A stretch of DNA of 21,063 nucleotides from Haplomitrium mnioides (taxonomy: Eukaryota; Marchantiophyta; Haplomitriopsida; Calobryales), in NCBI GenBank assembly GCA_049999725.1, contig JBNGIS010035324.1:1-21063 (forward strand). The letters run 5' to 3'. The notes under the pieces are model-generated. The model was not told where the DNA came from, did not search any database, and worked only from the letters and a program-made list of their open reading frames with translations. Shown in pieces: positions 8,656-16,560 of the stretch. Made by a program: the position numbers and the translations under genes. Within the stretch, counting starts at the first letter, position 1, and every line of letters starts with the position of its first letter.

Positions 8656-9093
8656 AAAGAAGGTATTGACTTTCAGGAAACATTTGCTCTAGTAGTGAAG
8701 ATGACATCAATTCATTGCTTAATGGCTATAGCAGTAGAGATGAACTGGGAAGTTCATCAGATGGATGTGAAGTTCGCTTTCTTGAATGGAGATCTCAAGG
8801 AAGAGATCTATATGGTGCAACCTGAAGGGTTTCAAGCACATGGAAAAGAAGACAAGGTATGTCTCCTTAAGAAGTTTTTGTATAGATTGAAACAATCCTC
8901 AAGAGCATGGTATGAGAAGATAGACCAATACCTACAAAGTGATGGATATTCTAGATGCACATCCGATCACAGTATGTACTGCTCAACAGTAAAGGGGTCT
9001 ATCATCATAATCATTGTGTACATTGATGACCTACTGTTATCCAGTGGCAATTTATCTGAATTTGCTACGCAGCGTGAAGCATGGTCTGAGTAA
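8656..9093 (+). pseudogene. Copia reverse transcriptase palm
   Basis: The same frame as the preceding fragment carries QMDVKFAFLNGDL (first catalytic Asp, 8764-8766), LKKFLYRLKQSSRAWYEK and VYIDDLLLSSG (the second and third Asp of YxDD). RT copies the element RNA into DNA in the cytoplasmic particle. The active site looks intact, unlike the RTs of the chromoviruses here. A frameshift near 9060 moves the continuing protein into another phase. Confidence 0.93.
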
Positions 9094-9460
9094 CCTCTTT
9101 GAAATGGTGGACCTTGGGGAGGTGCACTATATCTTGAGGACATACGTGATTAGGGATAGGGATGCAAGAACCATTGAGCTCAATCAGCTAGGGTATATTG
9201 ATTCAATTTTGAAGGAATTTAGGATGGAAAAAGCAAAGCCTATAGTGACACCTTTTGAAGCTGGTTGCAAACTATCAAAGGAAATGGAAGCAAATGATGA
9301 GGAAGAAAAGGCAGAAATGACAAAGGTTCTATACAGGCATGCAATAGGGAAACTAATGTATGCCATGCTAGGAACAAGGCCAGACCTGGCATATTCAATG
9401 GGAGCTCTAAGTAGGTTCATGGATAACCCAGGCCAGCAACACTGGAAGGCAGCTAGATGA
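9060..9460 (+). pseudogene. Copia RT thumb and connection
   Basis: After the frameshift the peptide continues FEMVDLGEVHYIL, LNQLGYIDSILKEF and YRHAIGKLMYAMLGTRPDLAYSM, conserved copia RT C-terminal blocks. The usual LG.(E/Q) pattern is slightly changed. The frame stops at a TGA replacing an Arg codon (CGA to TGA) after WKAAR. Confidence 0.92.
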
Positions 9461-9997
9461 GTTATAAGGTACTTGAAAGGTACAAAGGATCTTGGCATCA
9501 CCTATCATGGTGGTAAAGGGATCAAACTCACTAGCTTGTGTGATGCAGATTGGGGAGGAGAACAAGACTAAAAGAGATCCACCTCTGGATATGTGTTTAC
9601 TGTAGGAGATGGGGCTATCTCCTAGAGTAGCAAACTGTAGAAGACAACTGCTCTTTCAACAACCGAAGTTGAGTACATGGCATTAACACATGCTATTAAA
9701 GAAACTGTGTGGCTATGCAGGTTGCTTGAAGAACTTGGATTCAAGAAAAGCACACCTATCACCGTTGAGTGTGACAACCAAGGATGTATGAAACTGGCCA
9801 TCAACCTAGTTCACCATCCTAGGATAAAACACATTGATATCCAGTACAACTTCATAACAAACCTGATTGGAAATGAGGTGGAAATGGAGTATTGTGTGAC
9901 ACAGGAGATGGCAGCTGACATTCTCACCAAAGCATTACCAAGAGAAAAACACTTCATGCTGATCAACAAAATTGTGATGTACAGCAACATGCGATAA
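9461..9997 (+). pseudogene. Copia RNase H
   Basis: The same frame carries LKGTKDLGI, then CDADWGG (first catalytic Asp region), STTEVEYMAL (catalytic Glu), ECDNQGCMKLA (Asp) and HIDIQYNFI. ADILTKALPREKH is the C-terminal hallmark of plant copia polyproteins. Three stops occur between 9569 and 9645; two sit where Trp and Gln are expected. RNase H removes the RNA strand after copying. The frame ends naturally at a TAA just before the polypurine tract. Confidence 0.92.
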
Positions 9998-10004
9998 GTG
10001 GGAG
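9995..10004 (+). promoter_or_regulatory. Polypurine tract of the copia element
   Basis: AAGTGGGAG directly precedes the 3' LTR and overlaps the end of the coding region, as is common in plant copia elements. Confidence 0.85.
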
Positions 10005-11015
10005 CGTTGGAAATGTATCTTAGCTATTGTAAATATATGATCAAGAGTTTTTTTTATCTATATAGTTTCTTATTAGCCTATCAACTAGTTTAGCTAGCTT
10101 TTAAATTAGAGACAGTTCAAGAAATGCTGACACATGAATGCACTTGATGGTGACACGTGTCTGCAATAAAATGCTCTAAGGAAAATTATTCCTTGGTCTT
10201 AGAAGTAAGCTCATGCAATCGTATGCATGAGCACACACAAAGCAAAGTCTTGTAGATGCAGGTAAGGGAATATGTAGCTGGTAGAGCTGCTCTTGTCCAC
10301 ATTTGAGCCATGGTCTTCTTCACCTGCTGAGGTCCATTGCTTGACCAATTCAAGCCCACAGATATTGTTTGGGCACCATAGGAAACCAGGTAGTTTCATG
10401 GTTTTGTACAACTTATATAAATCAAACAAGTTGATGCTCATGGCATTCTTAGTTATCCAAAACTTCTTCAAGTGTTTTTAAGAGCAGATTACGAGCTCTT
10501 GCTTGAGTTTGTGAGGAGGTATCGAGCACGAGGGTGTTTAAGAACGTGAGGAGTTGTCAAACATATAGGCGTCAAAGAACATGAATCGAGTTTCCTGTTT
10601 TCGACAACCCACAACTTGTATGCTCACGTTTCCTATTCGATTTTCACCTCTGGCTCCATATCTTTGAAAGTCACAACAACGCGACTCATTTCTGCACCTT
10701 CTTGATATTTCATTTTTTAGTAAGGGGTTTTTTTTTTCGACGGGCGGTGGGGTGACGAGAGAGCTCTTGCTGAAAATTGATCCTACTCTAATCGCGATTT
10801 TCGCCCTCCCTTTTGATTATGATTTTTGCTGATGCACAAAGCTGGTTCTAGAGCATTGCGATTTTGTTTTTTGGGATATCGCGATCTGCTGTTGGCACCT
10901 TTTTTACTCTGATTTTATCTGCTATCTCCTTCAAATCATATTTCATGTTAAGTCCTCTCTCTCTCGACAACTTATCAACTCTTCACGTGGATTTCAAAGT
11001 TCTTATTTTCCAATA
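10005..11015 (+). repeat. 3' LTR of the copia element (1011 bp)
   Basis: It aligns end to end with 5032-6049 with many substitutions, mostly transitions, and a few small indels. The first base is C instead of T (CGTTGG against TGTTGG). It ends CCAATA like the 5' copy. The TATA box and the U3 palindrome are conserved. Confidence 0.92.
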
Positions 11016-11020
11016 AATCG
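11016..11020. repeat. Right target-site duplication of the copia element (AATCG)
   Basis: This is the partner of ACTTG at 5027-5031, with two mismatches. Counting only one copy gives exactly 35 codons between the second Asp and the Glu of the interrupted integrase. Confidence 0.65.
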
Positions 11021-11400
11021 TAGATCTCTATCAGATATTAATATCTTTGACATGCCATGATATTGTAAGACTATATCAAAGCAAATCTTTGCCAATTGTG
11101 AAGCGTCCATCGTATCCACAATTGGTGCTAGATGAATTTGTTTGTTTAGTTTATCCACAAACACCACAATCGCAGTAAACCCACGAGGCGTGGTTGGAAG
11201 TGAAGTAACAAGATCTAAACTTACATGTTCACATCAAGTAGTAGGAATCGGTAATGGTTGAAGAAGACCAGCTAGTTTTTGATTTGAAGCCTTGTTTTGT
11301 TGACAACTCTCACAAGAACAAACAAAGCCATGAACATCTCGAGCTAGATTTGGCCACCACCAAGTGCGTTGAAGCAACTTCATAGTCTTGTCTAGTACTC
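11021..11400 (-). pseudogene. Integrase zinc-binding domain and core of element C, proximal half
   Basis: On the minus strand this reads QRTWWW, then CESCQQNK (the Cys pair of the HHCC zinc domain). VSLDLVTSLPTTPRGFTA follows, with the first catalytic Asp at 11215-11213, then IHLAP and ISDRD with the second Asp at 11032-11030. The gene is cut about five codons later by copia. It closely matches the intact integrase of B (19719-20396). Confidence 0.9.
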
Positions 11401-11806
11401 ATAGATGCCCAATGATTGGAATATCATGTGGTTCTTGTTAGCGGGCCATTTAAAATGCATCATCTTGTGGAACATATATTTTGTAGCATTGATAGAGATT
11501 ACCATCCCGAATGGAAAAGGTATGATTCTCACTATCTTTGACCGCCAAACGTGCTTTAACCAGATTAAAGAAGGCATCTCAATGTAACTTTTATTGAAAG
11601 CCAAAACTAGTTGCCTCATCAAGATGCAAAATACTAACATTTGCAACCTCGAATTTATTTAGATGATGATCTGGTCTTCATGACAATGCATCAGAAATGG
11701 TATGGAACCTTACCAACTTGTATTCGAACTTCATATCAAAGAGACGTAATTGATCTTCCCATCAATGATGACGACTTGTCATATTTTCCAAGTGAATTGA
11801 TTGCAA
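11401..11806 (-). pseudogene. RNase H end, tether and integrase N-terminus of element C
   Basis: Minus-strand blocks in several phases match A and B: the RNase H tail ending in DHHLN, ISILHLDEAT, FSIRDGNLYQ and KIYVPQDDA. Just before the zinc domain the sequence resembles a His-x-Ile-Pro...Gly-His-Leu start. Multiple frameshifts are present. The tether links the RNase H and integrase portions of the polyprotein. Confidence 0.8.
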
Positions 11807-12487
11807 CTAGGGATTGTGACCGGTGTGCATAAGTACATGCTTTCTTAAGAGATAGTGCCTCCAAACCTTGGTACCATAAACCATTGCCAATTGCTCTCTA
11901 ACCATTGCAGAATAATTTCTCTCCATTGCATTTAGCCGACGTGATACAAAGGCAATCAGATGAAGTCCATCCTCAAACTCTTGTTGTAACACTACTCCAA
12001 TAGCAAAATTAGAGGCATCAAAATCAACTATACAACGTGCATTTGGATCATACGATTGTAGAATTGGACAAGAAGACACTGCATCCTTGAGTTGTTGAAA
12101 TGCCTCTTGTTTTTTGGTCGTCCATTGAGACTTTGCCTCCTTGCTTAATAGATCTTTAAGCGGTACAACAATATGAGCATATTGATAAATGAGTCCTCGA
12201 TAAAAACTTGCCAATCCATTGAAAGCTCGAACATCCTTTGCATCATTTGACGTTGGCCACTCTCTAATAGACTTAATCTTCTCTTCCTCCATCTTGATGC
12301 CATTTATAGACACTTTATGTCCTAGATAAGTCACCTCTTGCTTCCTAAGCTCACACTTGAACTTCTTGCAATAAAACTTCCGATTGTGTAGTCTTTGCAA
12401 AACTTTTGTAGGATGATCACGATGCTCAACTTCACTTTTACTAAAGATAAATATGTTGTCCAAAAACACCAACACTGACTTATCCAA
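11807..12487 (-). pseudogene. RT palm (FLDN mutant) to RNase H of element C
   Basis: A 226-codon open stretch holds the RT active-site strand VLVFLDNIFIFSK at residues 5-17. The family has FLDD; the second catalytic Asp (12457-12455) is Asn. Then come FYCKKFKCEL..EVTYLGHKVS (thumb), AFNGLASFYR and FQQLKDAVSSCPIL. RNase H starts at CIVDFDASNFAIG (Asp157) with Glu198 in REQLAMVY. The third RNase H Asp in the usual TDHKP block is Gly (HTGHNP, residue 223), just before the stop. Confidence 0.93.
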
Positions 12488-13162
12488 TAAACCATCAAAA
12501 ACTCAATGCATTTGACTCATGAATACTGTCAGAGCATTAGTAAGGCCAAATGTAAGAACCTTCCACTTAAAATGCCCATATCTTGTACAAAAAGTTGTCT
12601 TTGGCACATCACTTGGCTTGATAGGAATTTGCCAATAACCACTTCAAAGATCCAACTTAGAAAAGAATCACGCACCACTCAATTGATCCAACAAATCATC
12701 AATATGAGGTGGAAGATAGGCATTCTTCACTGTTTGGTTGTTCAAGCCTCGATAATCTGTACAAAGACGAAGTCCACCATCTTTCTTTGGCACAAAGAAA
12801 AGTGGAGCTCTCTAAGACAAAGTACTATGTTGAATGAAATCCTTCTCAAAAAGATCCGCCAATGTCTTTCAAAGCTCCTCTAGTTCTTGTAGTGATAACC
12901 GATATATAAGTTGATTATAAGAAGTACTTCCTCGCATCAACTCAATTGCAAAAGGCATTCCACGATCATGTGGTAACCCTTTTGGAAAATCCTCTAGAAA
13001 CACATCTACAAACTTCTTCAAAATGCCATCTATCATTAAGGTGGGCATACTTCCTCCGTCCTTACTCAAGTCCATAATAGGCTTGATAGGCAACTCTTGC
13101 TCCACTGAATTAACATGTTGACGTGATTTAGACTTCTTTACCAATGGTGTCAAACACCTCAA
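12488..13162 (-). pseudogene. RT N-terminal part of element C
   Basis: The first open piece (12869-13162) reads KKFVDVFLEDFPKGLPHDRG, IELMRG and IYRLSLQELEEL, the opening of Ty3-type RT. The sequence from 12868 to 12488 continues it in changing phases: [12 protein letters not shown]-like text, DQLSG, and IPIKPSD.PKTTF..RYGHF. It is interrupted by stops. It joins without a gap to the palm segment. Confidence 0.9.
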
Positions 13163-13515
13163 AAGAAATTTCTTACCTTGTAAGGCAGCTTGAATCTATC
13201 ACTTTGCCCAATCAAATTAAGCGGATCGATCTTCAAGCTAAGGAAACCCTAAAATAATGTCATATTATATAAGCACAATAACGAATTGCATAGATTTTGC
13301 ATACTCCTTTCTAATCCTTTGAAGGAATAGCTATTGAGAGCGAAACACGTCATGCCTTTGGCCATTGTCTATAGTCACAACACTCTCCTTGATAGGCCTA
13401 AATTTTGCATTATCTTAGCAAAATATAATGACATAAAATTTTCAGAACTTACGCTATCCACCAATATTCTACAAGAATGCTCTTCAATCATACCATCAAG
13501 ATGGAACAAAGTACC
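13163..13515 (-). pseudogene. Aspartic protease region of element C, active site altered
   Basis: The minus strand encodes LDGMIEEHSCRILVDSVSSENFM between about 13500 and 13430, matching the Ty3 protease start where the usual active site is DSGSS. Gly is replaced by Val (DSVSS). The later part, with a GLSRRV block, soon meets stops. No zinc knuckle is found between gag and this protease, so a stretch was probably lost here. Confidence 0.65.
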
Positions 13516-14194
13516 TCAAATTCTTGTTGAAAGTTTAGTTCTATTAGAGCTTGGAAAGTTTTGAGTATGTTGTTTAAAGAGTTGAGAACAAGGCCTAGCT
13601 TCTACAACAGTAAGTAATGAGTCATGCCTCTCCGCCATATGGATTGCTTCTTCTAATTGAGTAGACTCTTTCATAGTAGCTTCTATTCTCATGCGAGGCT
13701 TCAACCCATGAAGAAAGCGGTCTAGAGCTTCTTCTTCTCATATATTTGAAATTTGCATAATTATATTCTGAAAGTGTGTAACATAGCTTCTCATTGTACC
13801 AAGTTGCTTCAATTCGGCCAATCAATCTCTTGCTACTTTTGAAGCATTTACAACCCTAAATCTTGAAATCACATCTTCTTTGAAGTCATACCAAGAAACA
13901 ATAGGAGCAACAAATCCACATTGTGCTTGTTCTACTTGATATCTCCACCAAGTCTTTGCAACTCCTTCTAATTGACTTGCGGCAAATAGAATTTGTCGAC
14001 TATAATCTCTAATGTTTGTAGCTTCAAAATATTGCTCACAATCAAATATAAAGTTCTTATATGCGCCACAAACCATCTTCTTATTATATGTTTTTGGCAA
14101 TGGAAATCGCTCATAACTCTTTTCTTCTCAAAAACTTGCTCTTTCTTTTCATTCTTCCTTCCAAAAGGTGTGAAAGATATTCGAGTTGTTGTTC
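13516..14194 (-). pseudogene. gag: Gag of element C (start displaced by an inversion)
   Basis: Minus-strand blocks YKNFIFDCEQYFEATNI, ILFAASQLEGVAKTWWRYQ and SWYDFKEDVISRF match the B Gag closely. They belong to the retrotransposon Gag family, with TWW..Q and F...F in the core. It continues past a stop as YVTHFQNIIMQ and EEALDRFLHGLKPRMRIEA in other phases. The coding start lies in the inverted segment at 14433, pointing the wrong way. The sequence before 14194 (QQLEYLS-like) is the continuation after that start. Confidence 0.88.
14187..14194 (+). repeat. Left 8-bp inverted repeat at the inversion edge (TGTTGTTC)
   Basis: This is the exact reverse complement of GAACAACA at 14466-14473. The two flank the inverted segment. 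Confidence 0.8.
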
Positions 14195-14465
14195 TTTTAT
14201 AAATAAAAGGGCTTCTTAGCCCCACTCCTCCTTTTGAAGTTCCTCTCGAATCATTTGGGTTATTTGGTTGCTTGACGTTTGCTTACACTCTTGGTCTTAG
14301 CTTGAGCCTTGAGTTGCATTTGGTTGAAGAATTCTATTAGAGTTCACTATGTGTTCTTACTCATTTGGATTTGGTATTTCAGTTCTTTTATATTGGTATC
14401 ATAGCTACGGCTCGTTTTTGGTGGTGAGTTATATGGAGAATCAACAAGCGGTAGTCTAAGAAATG
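14195..14465 (+). repeat. Inverted segment of C: rest of 5' LTR, primer site and gag start, in plus orientation
   Basis: The segment carries TATAAATA near 14199, the LTR 3' half ending TTTTATA near 14392, a primer site TGGTATCATAGC at 14394-14405 (one mismatch to the initiator-Met type) and a gag start ATGGAGAATCAAC at 14433. All are on the plus strand, while the LTR beginning on the right and gag on the left are on the minus strand. It aligns to the LTR, leader and gag start of B (18380-18650). The core promoter of this LTR therefore points away from its own genes. Confidence 0.85.
14394..14405 (+). promoter_or_regulatory. Primer binding site of element C (within inverted segment)
   Basis: TGGTATCATAGC differs by one base from TGGTATCAGAGC, the site in B complementary to the 3' end of initiator Met tRNA. 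Its strand is opposite to the coding region. Confidence 0.8.
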
Positions 14466-14473
14466 GAACAACA
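14466..14473 (+). repeat. Right 8-bp inverted repeat at the inversion edge (GAACAACA)
   Basis: Partner of 14187-14194. It sits in the early gag sequence on one side and adjoins U3 on the other. Confidence 0.8.
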
Positions 14474-14649
14474 TCCCTCTTTCTTGACTTACAAGTCACT
14501 TCTAATTTCAACCCCAAAAGTAACTCTCTACTAAAAGTCACTTTGAAAGCAAGTAATCTTATCTCAACCATCAAAGTGACTCTCTACAACTACTTTCACT
14601 CCTCTCTATTTTCTTATAAGTAACCCAACCTTATGCTTGTACCATTACA
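14474..14649 (-). repeat. 5' LTR of element C, uninverted U3 part
   Basis: The minus strand begins TGTAATGGTACAAGC and follows the U3 of the left LTR through the AGTCACTTTT-type repeats to GAAAGAGGGATG. The rest of the LTR is in the inverted segment. Confidence 0.88.
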
Positions 14650-14654
14650 TGATG
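14650..14654. repeat. Right target-site duplication of element C (TGATG)
   Basis: Exact match to 3738-3742, directly after the LTR terminus. Confidence 0.9.
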
Positions 14655-14882
14655 GTATGGTTTGGAAGGATCATGCGCGCAATTGTGCACCTTGTCACCT
14701 TCCGAACATCGATGGAACTATGGACCTTAGTGTGGCACGAGTTCTTGTAGGTTTGAAGTGTGTGTTATGTGGTTATTCTAAGATGGCAACTACTATGTTG
14801 ACTTTTGAGGTGTTTTAGAGGATGGCATATGTCATGTTTGATGCCTCCATTGGTTACTATTCCTAGCATATCATGGTTTTTC
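14655..14882 (+). pseudogene. Element X right arm: degenerate PHD finger
   Basis: The reading frame of the left arm continues here with WKDHARNCAPCHLPNIDGT, then LKCVLCG and ATTML. After a frameshift (frame from 14823) it reads WHMSCLMPPLVTIPS and then W-x-F-P-x-Y. This is the PHD pattern C-x2-C ... W-H-M-x-C-L-x-P-P-L-x-x-I-P ... W-x-C-P-x-C. The last two Cys are Phe (TTC) and Tyr (TAT), each one base from Cys codons, and the middle Cys pair is lost. PHD fingers read histone H3 tails, so in X it may have guided insertion, as chromodomains do in chromoviruses (inference). Confidence 0.7.
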
Positions 14883-15072
14883 CCTCACTATTCATAGAAA
14901 AACTAATTTCAATTGAGTTCTAGGGTTGGTCTAAATTATAGAAGGTGAACGATGAGGCTCCATTGCACCTGTCCTTCTAGTCTTTGCATCAGTAGGTGTA
15001 TATCAATTTTCTAAGAGATAGATGGCTAGCTAGTGTTAAGGGACCTAACACCACCAGCTTGGGAGGCAATTA
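14883..15072. other. No recognised feature; probable eroded tail of element X
   Basis: The plus-strand phase of the PHD segment continues briefly and then fills with stops. A short palindromic GTTAAGGGACCTAAC lies at 15035-15049. I see no domain. Confidence 0.4.
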
Positions 15073-15197
15073 TGAGGTCTTATGCATTGTATGTGTATAA
15101 GATTCAATTGTTTGTCATTCTATGTTGTATGTTTGTAGATGTCATGAAATGTGTGTGGACGATGTAGTTGTGTAAGTGATGTGTATGTGTATGACAA
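15073..15197 (+). repeat. 125-bp direct repeat, copy 1
   Basis: It aligns without a gap to 15462-15586, with 19 differences, 18 of them transitions. It begins TGAGGTCT and is followed by a TATATAAGG box, so it may be the U3 start of an unidentified LTR. Confidence 0.85.
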
Positions 15198-15263
15198 TTG
15201 TCACACCATTCTATGTAGATATCTATTTTTAAATATTTGAGTTTTTTTGTCTTTTTGTGCTTT

Positions 15264-15275
15264 AGTATATAAGGC
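15264..15275 (+). promoter_or_regulatory. Possible TATA box (TATATAAGG) of an unidentified LTR
   Basis: AGTATATAAGGCC lies about 190 bases after the start of repeat copy 1, a spacing seen in short plant LTRs. There is no proof that the unit is an LTR; its end is not defined. Confidence 0.35.
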
Positions 15276-15461
15276 CATGTACTCTCATCAAAAGGTTATC
15301 TTTCGATGTTTCCATTCGTTTATGAACCAAGAGAAGAGTTGAGGTAGTGTAGCTCTTGGAGAAGCATTAATTCCTTGTGAGCAAAGGTACGTTGGTTCTA
15401 ATATCGAAAGATCAACACTTTGGAATTTCTTCAAGAAGATATCATTCAAAGAAAAGTATTG

Positions 15462-15586
15462 TGAGGTCTCATGCATTGCATGTGTATGAGACTTAATTGT
15501 TTGTCATCCTATATTGTTTGTCTATAGATGTCATGGAATGTGTATGGACAATGTAGTTGTGTAAGCAATGTATATGCGCATGATAA
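15462..15586 (+). repeat. 125-bp direct repeat, copy 2
   Basis: Copy 2 starts 389 bp after copy 1 and stops exactly where homology to the chromovirus A begins (15587). The shared unit may continue in copy 1, but here it is cut. Confidence 0.85.
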
Positions 15587-16110
15587 CAAATTCTTATCAA
15601 GCCAAGTAACGTGCCAAAGACAGCTTTTTGCAGAAGGTATGGGCATTTTGAGTAGAAGGTCCTTACATTTGGTCATACTAATTCTCCAAGCATATTTGTA
15701 AATCAAATGCATCAAATTTTTAATAGGCTATTGGATAAGTTAGTTTTGGTATTCTTGAATGATATTCTTATTTTTTAGCAAAACTGAAGCTGAGCATTGC
15801 AATTATCTAAAAGCAATATTGCAAAGGTTGTGCAATTGGAAGTTTTATTACAAGAGATCCAAGTGTGAATTTTGGAAGCAATAGGATACTTACCTAGGAC
15901 ACAAGGTGTCTTGGGATGGTATTAAGATGGAAGAAAAGAAAATTAAGGCTATCATAAAGTGACCAACACCAAAAGATGCAAAGAACATTAGAGCGTTAAA
16001 TGGATTGTCAAGCTTTTATTGATGATTCATCCATTATCATAGGTATATTACTTGCACTACTTATAGATCTTCCAAGCAAGGAGGTCAAGTTTCAATGGAT
16101 CGCCAAGGAG
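15587..16110 (+). pseudogene. RT of element A (FLND mutant)
   Basis: The start reads PKTAFCRRYGHFE and VLTFGLTNSPSIFV, then VLVFLNDILIF. The first Asp of the catalytic pair is Asn (15758-15760, AAT for GAT). An extra T shifts the frame right after ILIF, and SKTEAEH continues in another phase. Then come FYYKRSKCEF..YLGHKVS, ALNGLSSFY and the linker to RNase H. Stops are frequent. Confidence 0.9.
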
Positions 16111-16560
16111 CAAGCGGCATTTCAACAGCTGAAGGACGTAGTCTCTTCTTGTCCTATTCTACAACCATATGATCTAAATGCACATTGTATAGCTGACTTT
16201 AGTGCTTCTAATTTTGCTATTGGAGAATTTTTTTAGCAAGAGTTTGAGAATGGACTTCATCCAATTGCCTTTATATCACGTCGATTAAATGTTGCGGAGA
16301 GAAACTATTCTGCATGCAAAAGCAATTGACAATGGTTTATATTACTAAAGTGTGGAGACACTATCTTTTGAGAAGACCTATGCTTATGTGCATAGATCAC
16401 AAACCATTGTTACAAGCAATCTATTTGGAAAATATGACAAGTCGCCATCACCGATGGGAACATCAATTGCAACTCTTTGATATCAAGCTAGAGTACAAGT
16501 TTGGAAGGTTCCACACCATTTTTGATGTATTTTCACAAAGGCTGGATCATCATGTGAATA
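16111..16560 (+). pseudogene. RNase H of element A
   Basis: FQQLKDVVSSCPILQPY leads to CIADFSASNFAIG, where the first catalytic Asp (DAS) is Ser. A stop (TAG) interrupts after GEFF. The part from 16314 reads QLTMVY.TKVWRHYLLRR and CIDHKPLLQA (third Asp kept), then HHRWEHQLQLFDIKLEYKFG and a DALSR-like end changed to DVFSQR. Confidence 0.88.

Larger units (their letters stand above)
5032..11015 (+). mobile_element. Ty1/copia LTR retrotransposon (5984 bp) inserted in element C
   Basis: The element has two LTRs of about 1.0 kb, a primer site abutting the 5' LTR and a polypurine tract abutting the 3' LTR. The internal order is gag, zinc knuckle, protease, integrase, RT, RNase H; integrase before RT defines copia. 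Coding capacity spans 6054-9997 and is broken by several stops and frameshifts. Terminal inverted bases are TGTTGGAA at the start and TTCCAATA at the end. The LTRs have diverged with many transitions and small indels, indicating an old insertion. Confidence 0.95.
3743..14649 (-). mobile_element. Element C: minus-strand Ty3 chromovirus, split by a copia insertion
   Basis: Read on the minus strand the order is 5' LTR (rearranged), gag, protease, RT, RNase H, integrase, chromodomain, polypurine tract and 3' LTR. This is the Ty3 order, and the chromodomain places it among chromoviruses. LTRs start TGTAATAG/TGTAATGG and the left copy ends TTTTACA. The primer site resembles the initiator-Met tRNA end. 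Without the 5984-bp copia insertion the element is about 4.9 kb. It is the same family as A and B further right. Every domain carries stops, frameshifts or lost catalytic residues, so this copy is inactive. Confidence 0.92.

Noticed and set aside
15034-15461. A full LTR starting TGTTAAGG at 15034
   Set aside because: The second copy lacks the TGTTAAGG part, so the shared repeat starts only at 15073 and no CA end is defined.
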